DNA of 12,584 bases from Chrysochromulina parva (lineage: Eukaryota; Haptophyta; Prymnesiales; Chrysochromulinaceae), in the NCBI GenBank assembly GCA_002887195.1, contig PJAB01001732.1:1-12584 (forward strand), given 5' to 3'. The notes under the pieces were generated by a model. The model worked only from the letters and a program-made list of their open reading frames with translations. It was not told the origin of the DNA and did no database searches. Below are positions 7,327 to 12,584 of the stretch, piece after piece. The position numbers and the translations under genes were made by a program. Every line of letters begins with the position of its first letter. Position 1 is the first letter of the stretch.

Positions 7327-9699
7327 TCACGCAGATGCGGGTCTCTTCGGCCAGCTGCCCTCGCCAAGCCGCTCACTCGACGCGATGATCGTCTCAGCGA
7401 GGGCGAGGCCCGCGTGATCGCGCGGGTCTACCGGCTCGCCATCCGCCCCGATGGGCGCGAGGAAGCCAGCAGGGGCCGCCCCGATGGGCGCGAGGAAGCC
7501 AGCAGGGGCCGCCCCGATGGGCGCGAGGAAGCCAGCAGGGGCCGCCCCGATGGGCGCGAGGAAGCCAGCTGGGGCCGCCCCGATGGGCGCGAGGAAGCAG
7601 CCGCCGCCCGCAGCGTCATTCTCACTCGCCACGGACGCTCCCGCCGCGGTGACCGCCGACGCGGCCGTCTGAGCGAACAGCTTTTGGACGGCGGCGATGC
7701 GGTAGCAAGCACGTGCCGCATTGTTGCTCAAATCGACTGGATCGATGCACAGTAGCGGCTGCATCGCGAATGGGTCAAACGGCGTCATCGCCTGGCAAAG
7801 GCCGATGAGGCAAGGGATGTCGCGGCGCAGCGCGAAGCCGCAGCCGGCGGGCGGGATAGCTCCCATCCCGACGCCACCGAGGATTGCATGCCGCTTCGGG
7901 TCGAAGATATGCCCATAAAAGCCGAGCACCTCGAGCAGCAGGGTCCCGAGGGAAGGCTTGGCATCCACGTGCGAGGCAAAGTCAAGCCCGCCGACAACCG
8001 CATGGGCCCTGCCCGCCTCGCCCGATCCCGTGGCCGCCGCGGCCGCCGCGGCGGCCGCGGCGACCGCGGCATCCGTGGCAGCCGCTGCAACTGCACTCAG
8101 CGCGGCATCCGTAGCGATGCAACCAGCGGAGGCGGAGGCCGGCTCAACGGTCAACGGCTCGAAGGAGCTTACGAGATCCGCCTCCGCTGCCGCTGGAGAT
8201 GTGCTCGAGATGTGCTCGAGATCCGCGGCGGCCACCAGCCGGTCGACGGACTGCGTGCGCCGCACGCCGCCCCAGCGCGTATACCGGAGCATGGGTCGAT
8301 CAATGAGGAATCGAGCGACCATGAGGACGAGAGCAAAGGACGAGAGGCCGCCTGTGAACGCGGACTTGAGGTCAGCCTTCTGAAGGAGGACCTTGAGGAA
8401 GACGACGAGCGGCGCGAGCGGCGGGAGGGACGAGCACAGCCAACGAATGTGATCCGCTGCGACGAGGCCACGGTGGCGCTCAGTGTGGATCGAGATGTCG
8501 ATCTGAAGGCACTGATTCGAGCCGCCCGTCGTGCGGCCATCTTTCGCGGTGGCGGCGAATGCCGCGGCGTCGGCGGTCACGGCAATGACCGGCACAACCG
8601 AGCGATTGATGGTGGCGCTCACCACGCCTGGTACGGCACTCAGATGCGGCAGCAGCAGCTCCAGTGCAGAGAGCTGCGCGTCCATTGACGAGGCGTCGTC
8701 TCGAGCGACCGTTACACCCACCAGGCAGAGGTCGATGTCAGAGGTCGCACAGACCAGGCCAGTCGCACGCGAGCCGAAGCAGGCGACTCGGGCTCGCGGC
8801 CAGATGCCACCAACCGCTGCTTGCACGTGGCCCATCAACTCAAACGTCACCGCGTCCTGCGCAGCCGCCACCTCGCGGGCATTGCGGTAGTGGGCGCCGA
8901 TGGCGCGGTCCAGTAGCGCGAGAGCGGCCGGGCTCGGCTTCACGAGCGGACACGCAAGGCCATCAAAGAAGCAGGGGGCCGGCAGCAGGGCCATCATCGG
9001 TCGAGGCGACGACCGGCGAGATGGCGGCGGGGGCACCACTGCCGTGGCCTCTTTCCTCCTCTTCTCTTTGCGTTCGCGTCCGGTACGTCCTTTGGCAACG
9101 CCCTCCGGCGCTGGCGGCTGCATTACGAGCGCTCGCTTGGAGATGGGCGACGCGGACGAGAGGGAGGCGGGGACTGGCTCCGAAGCCTTGAGCTGCTGTG
9201 GCTCGACCACACTCTTGTCCCTGAGGTCACTCGAGAACTCCTCCACAGTCGAGGCGCGAGAGAGATGGCTATCGGTCGAGGCAGACCGAGGCATGAGCGG
9301 GGCGGGCACCATGCAGAGCTCGACGGCCTTCGAATCCGCCAGCGTCGATGGACACGCCGAGAGCGGTTGGCTAGGTGTTGGCGGCGGCCCCAAAGCTCGG
9401 ATCGGCTGACCGCCCGCTCGCAAAAGGTCAGCAGCGGTGATGATGCGAGCTGGAAGCGATGGCGCACTCACTGGCTGCGCAAGCAATGGCGCACTGACTG
9501 GCTGCGCGGCTTCCTTCCACTTGCTCACAACAAGAGGTGCGCTAGAATGCACCGTATCTCGCGCCGCAACGTCACTGACCTTCTCGGAGCGCTGCGCCGT
9601 CCTGACAACAGATGCCCATGCTCCTTTGGATCCGTTCGGACGCAGAGGAATCTGAGAGAGCGATGGAAACGACTGCAAGGGGAACCAGGATGCGCGCAT
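7327..9699 (-). CDS. Non-canonical poly(A) polymerase / nucleotidyltransferase (TRF4/PAPD-like)
   Basis: 790 residues, DNA polymerase beta-like nucleotidyltransferase that would add nucleotides to RNA 3' ends, as TRF4/5, PAPD5/7 or terminal uridylyltransferases do. The catalytic signature is ACFGSRATGLVCATSDIDL (306-324) with GS at 309-310 and metal-binding D321 and D323; the third carboxylate is probably D401 in LQIDISIH. A central helical region follows (about 415-465, PLVVFLKVLLQKADLKSAFTGG). The PAP-associated part (about 580-680) includes LEVLGFYGHIFDP and CIDPVDLSNNAARACYRI. Residues 1-240 are Pro/Ser/Ala-rich with a basic patch (GRTGRERKEKRRKE, about 204-217) that could be a nuclear localisation signal. 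An insert at about 468-578 carries a polyalanine run, and 701-752 is an 11-residue tandem repeat. ATG 9699 is the first after an in-frame stop. ATP versus UTP preference cannot be judged. No RNA-binding domain was seen. Confidence 0.88.
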   Translation of the reverse strand: MRASWFPLQSFPSLSQIPLRPNGSKGAWASVVRTAQRSEKVSDVAARDTVHSSAPLVVSKWKEAAQPVSAPLLAQPVSAPSLPARIITAADLLRAGGQPIRALGPPPTPSQPLSACPSTLADSKAVELCMVPAPLMPRSASTDSHLSRASTVEEFSSDLRDKSVVEPQQLKASEPVPASLSSASPISKRALVMQPPAPEGVAKGRTGRERKEKRRKEATAVVPPPPSRRSSPRPMMALLPAPCFFDGLACPLVKPSPAALALLDRAIGAHYRNAREVAAAQDAVTFELMGHVQAAVGGIWPRARVACFGSRATGLVCATSDIDLCLVGVTVARDDASSMDAQLSALELLLPHLSAVPGVVSATINRSVVPVIAVTADAAAFAATAKDGRTTGGSNQCLQIDISIHTERHRGLVAADHIRWLCSSLPPLAPLVVFLKVLLQKADLKSAFTGGLSSFALVLMVARFLIDRPMLRYTRWGGVRRTQSVDRLVAAADLEHISSTSPAAAEADLVSSFEPLTVEPASASAGCIATDAALSAVAAAATDAAVAAAAAAAAAATGSGEAGRAHAVVGGLDFASHVDAKPSLGTLLLEVLGFYGHIFDPKRHAILGGVGMGAIPPAGCGFALRRDIPCLIGLCQAMTPFDPFAMQPLLCIDPVDLSNNAARACYRIAAVQKLFAQTAASAVTAAGASVASENDAAGGGCFLAPIGAAPAGFLAPIGAAPAGFLAPIGAAPAGFLAPIGAAPAGFLAPIGADGEPVDPRDHAGLALAETIIASSERLGEGSWPKRPASA
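7444..7599 (-). repeat. 33-bp coding minisatellite, about 4.7 copies
   Basis: Copies start at 7444, 7477, 7510 and 7543, with a partial copy at 7576. The first three are identical and the fourth differs by one base (A to T in CCAGCTGGGG). The minus-strand gene reads them as an 11-residue unit, FLAPIGAAPAG, at residues about 701-752 of the poly(A) polymerase. A length that is a multiple of three keeps the frame open, and the near-identity points to recent expansion. Confidence 0.95.
8032..8088 (-). repeat. Polyalanine-coding GCN run
   Basis: Residues about 538-556 of the poly(A) polymerase are nearly all alanine, encoded by mixed GCG/GCC/GCA codons (GGCCGCCGC-type on the plus strand). It sits in a low-complexity insert between the central helical region and the PAP-associated segment, where length change is likely tolerated. 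Confidence 0.85.
9459..9511 (-). repeat. 27-bp duplication in the N-terminal region of the poly(A) polymerase gene
   Basis: ATGGCGCACTSACTGGCTGC (plus-strand reading, S = C or G) starts at 9459 and again at 9486. The gene reads the two copies as AQPVSAPLL and AQPVSAPSL within its disordered leader. It is a smaller relative in kind, not in sequence, of the C-terminal 33-bp repeat. Confidence 0.75.
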
Positions 9700-9999
9700 G
9701 AGTACGAGTGCAGTTGAGACGACGTTCTGAGGGACAAGGACATACGGCAGCAGCGCGCACCTCCAGGGGCTGACGACGACCGACAGCGGCGACAGGCATT
9801 TCTCGACGTCTCAAAAAAACGCTTGTTTTCATCCGGCGTTTGAAAGCGAGCGAGCGTTGAGTGGTCGAGGCGAGCAGTGTCTCTTGAATATTATGACGGA
9901 GTGACGAAACCATGCAGCCCCATGGGGACAATGTAGGTACATGTACACAGAGCGACCGAGGGCCCAGAGCAAGCCTTGGGAATTCTTACCGGCTGAGGT
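9700..9999. other. Intergenic spacer, 5' flank of poly(A) polymerase gene and 3' flank of SRPBCC gene
   Basis: 300 bases, both flanking genes on the minus strand. In-frame stops (TGA near 9808-9810 and 9828-9830 on the minus strand) separate the poly(A) polymerase ATG from upstream sequence. A run of seven A lies at about 9813-9819, and there is a 10-bp palindrome GTACATGTAC (9937-9946). No gene is seen. Confidence 0.5.
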
Positions 10000-10905
10000 T
10001 CAAATCTTCTTCTTCTCCTTGGCAGAAGGAACGGAGGTAACGACGGCGGCAGCGGCGGCGGCGGGCTTGAGCTTGGCAAAAAGGTCCTGGGCTGACATCC
10101 ACAGCCTGCTGGCACCGCCGCCTGGCGCATGGATCGCGAGCAGAATCGCGAGCAGGAGCGTCGCCTGTTTGGGCGACGGCCGGCGCAAAAGGCCGCGCTT
10201 GCGGCTCACGCGGGCGGCGGCGCCGCCCACGTAGCCGGTGACCAAATTGCACTGCTTCTCGACCCAGCTGGTGCTGCGCTTGGAGGCGAGCTTGGTGAGC
10301 ATGTCCTTGGCGAACCCCGGGATGAAGCGCGGCAGCTGCGACTCCGTTGAGTAGTACACACGGCACCAACCGTCTGCGAGCTTCTCTACATACCAGTAGC
10401 CAACCGTGTCGGAGAGCTCGCTACACCGGTCGTAGTCGAGGTGGAAGGTCATACAGTGCTTGCTCGGCTCGTAAATGTGCTTCATGTAGTAGGTCATCTT
10501 GAAGCCCGCCGCAGAGATCTGGTAGGTGGCGCACACCACCCGCTCGCCACCGAGCTTCTTCTTGTCTGAATAGATCTTGCACTTGTTCACACCCTCGACC
10601 ATCTTGGGATAGTTGTCGAGGTCCATGATCGCGTGCCAAACCACCGACTCGGGCGCATGGATGTCCTGCACCGAAACAATGCGCTTGAAGCCGCCGGCCG
10701 CATTCATCAAGCGCAGCACCGGCTCACCCATGCGTAGCTGCTCGTCAGTCACGCCGCTCATCGAGATACCGACCTTTTTCGGCGGCGCTCGGTTGTACTG
10801 GGCCAGTATGCCTTGGTGCGGATGCGGTTTCGAGGGGTCTGCGCCGCCGCCGAGCGCGCCGCACACGAGCGTGACGAGCAGTACGAGAGAGGTTGAGCGC
10901 GACAT
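10000..10905 (-). CDS. SRPBCC/START-like domain protein with signal peptide and C-terminal dilysine tail
   Basis: 301 residues. The start MSRSTSLVLLVTLVCGALGG is a typical signal peptide (about 1-22). Residues about 73-222 look like an SRPBCC (START/polyketide-cyclase/COQ10-like) lipid- or hydrophobic-ligand-binding domain: IVSVQDIHAPESVVWHAIMD, DLDNYPKMVEGV, CATYQISAAGFKMTYYMKH, then TVGYWYVEKL. The W..I.D.DNYP pattern is characteristic of the family. A short hydrophobic stretch (QATLLLAILLAIHA, about 247-260) follows a basic segment (RKRGLLRRPSPK) and may be a membrane anchor. The last four residues are KKKI, fitting a KKxx ER-retrieval signal. The inferred picture is an ER-membrane protein with a luminal ligand-binding domain; the ligand is unknown. 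A GTGAGC at V233 resembles a splice donor, so the C-terminal end could be spliced differently. It shares a 224-base divergent interval with the EF-hand gene. Confidence 0.8.
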   Translation of the reverse strand: MSRSTSLVLLVTLVCGALGGGADPSKPHPHQGILAQYNRAPPKKVGISMSGVTDEQLRMGEPVLRLMNAAGGFKRIVSVQDIHAPESVVWHAIMDLDNYPKMVEGVNKCKIYSDKKKLGGERVVCATYQISAAGFKMTYYMKHIYEPSKHCMTFHLDYDRCSELSDTVGYWYVEKLADGWCRVYYSTESQLPRFIPGFAKDMLTKLASKRSTSWVEKQCNLVTGYVGGAAARVSRKRGLLRRPSPKQATLLLAILLAIHAPGGGASRLWMSAQDLFAKLKPAAAAAAVVTSVPSAKEKKKI

Positions 10906-11129
10906 TGACGAGTTTTGTATCTTCGGGACGAGATCGCACGAAGGGCCGGAATAAGTGTGAAGATGGCGTGTTAGGTGTGAAGACGGCTTGCGTCACCCGC
11001 ATTCGGAAGAACGAGCGCCGTATTGGAACTTCGCGACCTCCAAGGGTTGCCGGGAGGGTTAGCCGCGCCGCCGCCTTCCGCCGCTCCCTCAGCTCCCGCC
11101 GCTACACACTCACACGGGACTCCGAAATC
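10906..11129. promoter_or_regulatory. Divergent promoter interval between the SRPBCC and EF-hand genes
   Basis: 224 bases separate the two ATGs, so both promoters and both 5' UTRs must lie here. An imperfect 16-base direct repeat, GTGTGAAGATGGCGTG (10955-10970) and GTGTGAAGACGGCTTG (10975-10990), has a 20-base period and could be a paired factor site. No TATA box is obvious; the 11060-11105 stretch is C-rich. The assignment is from gene layout only. Confidence 0.5.
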
Positions 11130-11651
11130 ATGGGCGACGATTCCAACTTTCGCGAGGCATTCCAGCTCTTTGACCAGGACCAGGATGGCGTGGTCTCCGC
11201 AGCAGAGCTCAAGAAGATGATGAAGTCGATGGGCAACGAGTTGACAGAGCAGGAGGTGCGCGATGTTCTCAAGGAGGCGGGTTCCACCACGAGCATCAGC
11301 TACCCCGCCTTTGCCCGCCTAATGGGCGTGGGCATCAAGGCCAGCAGGGACGACGACTCTGAGGACCAGATGCACGATGCCTATAAGATCTTCGATGTGG
11401 ACGGCGACGGTAAGATCTCGCCTAAGGACATGGTCAAGGCGCTCGCACAATTTGGCGTGAAGCTCAACGACAGCGAAGTCGACAAGGTGCGCGCGGCCGT
11501 CCACGCGCTGTTCGCCGCGCTGCCTCTCCCATGCTCACCACTCTGCGTGCTCACCACTTCGCGGTCGCAGCTCATTGCTGAGGCGACGCTCTCGAATGAA
11601 CGCAATGTGTCGTATGAGGTGTTCAAACGGGTCATGTCCGCCGCACGGTGA
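11130..11651 (+). CDS. Calmodulin-like EF-hand protein, two exons
   Basis: Exons 11130-11486 and 11571-11651 give 145 residues, close to calmodulin length, in the four-EF-hand layout. EF1 is canonical: loop DQDQDGVVSAAE (15-26; D15, D17, D19, G20, E26). EF2 is degenerate (GSTTSISYPAF, about 51-61, no acidic ligands). EF3 is DVDGDGKISPKD (89-100; D89, D91, D93), with Asp rather than Glu at loop position 12, which in other EF-hands lowers Ca2+ preference over Mg2+. EF4 is degenerate (TLSNERNVSYEVF, about 125-137). One apparently active site per lobe suggests a calcium sensor or a light-chain/centrin-type subunit rather than true calmodulin. There is no signal peptide; it is probably cytosolic. 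ATG 11130 is chosen because the family starts there; the frame is open upstream to 10893, but that part overlaps the divergent gene and looks non-coding. Confidence 0.9.
   Translation: MGDDSNFREAFQLFDQDQDGVVSAAELKKMMKSMGNELTEQEVRDVLKEAGSTTSISYPAFARLMGVGIKASRDDDSEDQMHDAYKIFDVDGDGKISPKDMVKALAQFGVKLNDSEVDKVRAAVHALFAALPLPCSPLCVLTTSRSQLIAEATLSNERNVSYEVFKRVMSAAR
11487..11570 (+). other. 84-base GT-AG intron in the EF-hand gene, open in frame
   Basis: Donor AAG|GTGCGC, acceptor GGTCGCAG|CTC, phase 0. Removing it joins LNDSEVDK to LIAEATLSN, the usual linker and helix of a calmodulin C-lobe. The intron is 28 codons with no stop in frame, so an unspliced message would encode a 173-residue protein with a Cys/Leu-rich insert. 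Family alignment strongly favours splicing. Confidence 0.88.
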
Positions 11652-12103
11652 CGCCCGTGGCAGAAACCAATACAGTATGCAGGCACCAGGGTCGCATGTC
11701 TAGACGTTGTGTCCGGCCGCTACGTGGTGATATGTGCCGCTCCCCGGCACGCGGCTAACCGGCTATGCTGTGTGTGCCCCGCCGCGGCGCGCGCTGCGCG
11801 AGAGCACTCCAGGCGCTGGCCATTATAATTGGCCCAGCCGCGGCGCGTGTAGCAATGCGAGCGTGGAGGTCGGTCCCATATTTATACGTCGAGTTATACG
11901 TGCATGTGCGTGTCATGTGCGTGCGCGCAATTAAAAAAGCGCGCAATACCCACGAAGCACGATAAGGTGCAACATGCGATCGTGTGATGAGTGATCGTCA
12001 CGCCACCCGTCGATCGATCGTACCGGCGATCATGGCCCGCGATATCGCGGGTCGCGCATTCTCACTTTACCGGCACTTACGCAGTGTATGATATCTTCGG
12101 ATC
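11652..12103. other. Convergent intergenic region with palindromes and TATA-like stretches
   Basis: 452 bases between the 3' ends of the EF-hand gene (+) and the partial gene at the right edge (-). It holds GGCCATTATAATTGGCC (about 11818-11834; arms GGCCA and TGGCC around TTATAAT), a TATTTATAC stretch (about 11879-11887), alternating CpG/GpC patches, CGATCGATCG (12011-12020) and a perfect palindrome CCCGCGATATCGCGGG (12036-12051). Short open frames here resemble nothing known, and no gene is called. Confidence 0.5.
12036..12051. repeat. 16-bp perfect palindrome
   Basis: CCCGCGATATCGCGGG is fully self-complementary. It lies 52 bases beyond the stop of the minus-strand gene and 15 bases from a second palindrome, CGATCGATCG. 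It could be a dimeric protein site or a small hairpin without a loop; neither is shown by sequence alone. Confidence 0.8.
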
Positions 12104-12556
12104 TTAGGTTCGCGACGCCGACGGGACCCTCGGCGCCACGCCGCGCGTCACGGGCGCGCCAGCACTCTCTCTTCGCGCGCTGCTGCCTCCACCTCCGGGG
12201 GCGCCCGAGTATGTGAAGGCTCCTGGGGCGCCCGGAATCGGCGTCGGAGCGCCACTCGCTGAAGGTGTCGGCCGTGCTGCCCCCGTTGGTGTCGGGCGGG
12301 TGGCGGCTGCGGAGCCCTTGACGTGTAGAGAGGGCAGCGGCAGTGGCGGCTGCTGCGCCGCGCCGTGGCGAGCACGGTTCTCTTTGGCGCGCCCGCCCGC
12401 GGCAGCGCTCGCCTCCGCCGCCTCCGCTACGGCGGCGGCGGCGGTAGCGGAGGCGGCGGCTTCAGCCGCCGCGGCGAGCGCGAGTTCGCGCTGGGCGAGA
12501 TGCAACTCCGCCTCGAGCAACGCGGCGCTCTCCTCTGCGAGGCCTCGCTTCTCAGC
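12104..12556 (-). CDS. Last exon of an Ala/Pro-rich protein, 5' part outside the window
   Basis: 150 codons ending in TAA at 12104. The frame is closed by a TGA near 12569-12571, but a plausible 3' splice site (CACAG|GCT, preceded by the C/T-rich CCCCTCCGTCCCCTGACC) at 12557 opens it at AEKRGLAEES, so this is probably the terminal exon of a gene continuing to the right. Its first about 60 residues (LLEAELHLAQRELALAAAAE) are Ala/Glu/Leu-rich and look like the end of a coiled coil; the rest is Pro/Gly/Ala/Ser-rich and disordered (GAPGAFTYSGAPGGGGSS). No ATG begins this frame within the window; only a TTG does. No family is recognised. Bases 12557-12584 would be intron. Confidence 0.55.
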   Translation of the reverse strand, partial: AEKRGLAEESAALLEAELHLAQRELALAAAAEAAASATAAAAVAEAAEASAAAGGRAKENRARHGAAQQPPLPLPSLHVKGSAAATRPTPTGAARPTPSASGAPTPIPGAPGAFTYSGAPGGGGSSARRESAGAPVTRGVAPRVPSASRT

Positions 12557-12584
12557 CTGTGCCGGTGGTCAGGGGACGGAGGGG

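Noticed and set aside
7888..8688. Plus-strand open frame of 266 codons
   Set aside because: It is antisense to the catalytic core of the poly(A) polymerase, which carries recognisable conserved motifs. The plus-strand product is Arg/Gly-rich without a domain.
9997..10006. GGTTCAAATC, a tRNA T-loop-like string
   Set aside because: It is the reverse complement of the end of the SRPBCC coding sequence and its stop. No acceptor stem, anticodon arm or D-loop could be found around it.
10893..11129. N-terminal extension of the EF-hand reading frame
   Set aside because: It would overlap the start of the divergent gene, is Arg/Ser-rich, and has no counterpart in calmodulin-like proteins; ATG 11130 gives the family-typical start.

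Overview
The window reads as nuclear DNA of a GC-rich, gene-dense eukaryotic microbe, most likely a unicellular alga or similar protist. Evidence: two clear, very short GT-AG introns (74 and 84 nt) that interrupt conserved domains at the expected places, eukaryote-type protein families (PP2C phosphatase, calmodulin-like EF-hand protein, TRF4-type non-canonical poly(A) polymerase, SRPBCC/START-like protein with secretory and ER-retrieval signals), long alanine-rich low-complexity coding stretches, and no bacterial ribosome binding sites or operons. Lineage cannot be fixed from these genes; a haptophyte-like or other GC-rich alga is a weak guess.

Layout. 1-195: upstream sequence. 196-1326 (+): putative N-myristoylated HAD-fold protein whose frame stops before HAD motif IV. 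1546-2876 (+): complete PP2C-type phosphatase in two exons. 2877-3633: convergent intergenic region with a G-rich tract beside an AT-rich stretch. 3634-6489 (-): 951-residue Ala/Glu-rich coiled-coil protein. 6490-7326: AT-rich intergenic island with a direct repeat and, just past the next gene's stop, a 12-bp tandem repeat. 7327-9699 (-): nucleotidyltransferase/poly(A) polymerase with an alanine-rich insert and a C-terminal 33-bp (11-residue) coding minisatellite. 9700-9999: spacer. 10000-10905 (-): SRPBCC-domain protein with signal peptide, C-terminal hydrophobic segment and dilysine tail. 10906-11129: divergent promoter interval. 11130-11651 (+): calmodulin-like protein, two exons. 11652-12103: intergenic with palindromes and TATA-like stretches. 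12104-12556 (-): last exon of a gene running off the right edge.

There is no sign of a gene cluster acting in one pathway. PP2C and the EF-hand protein are signalling components, the poly(A) polymerase acts on RNA, and the others are structural or unassigned. I found no mobile element, CRISPR array, tRNA, rRNA or virus-like gene. The most unusual items are the recently expanded 33-bp coding repeat, the intron in the EF-hand gene whose retention keeps the frame, and the HAD protein lacking motif IV. None amounts to a demonstrable new system.
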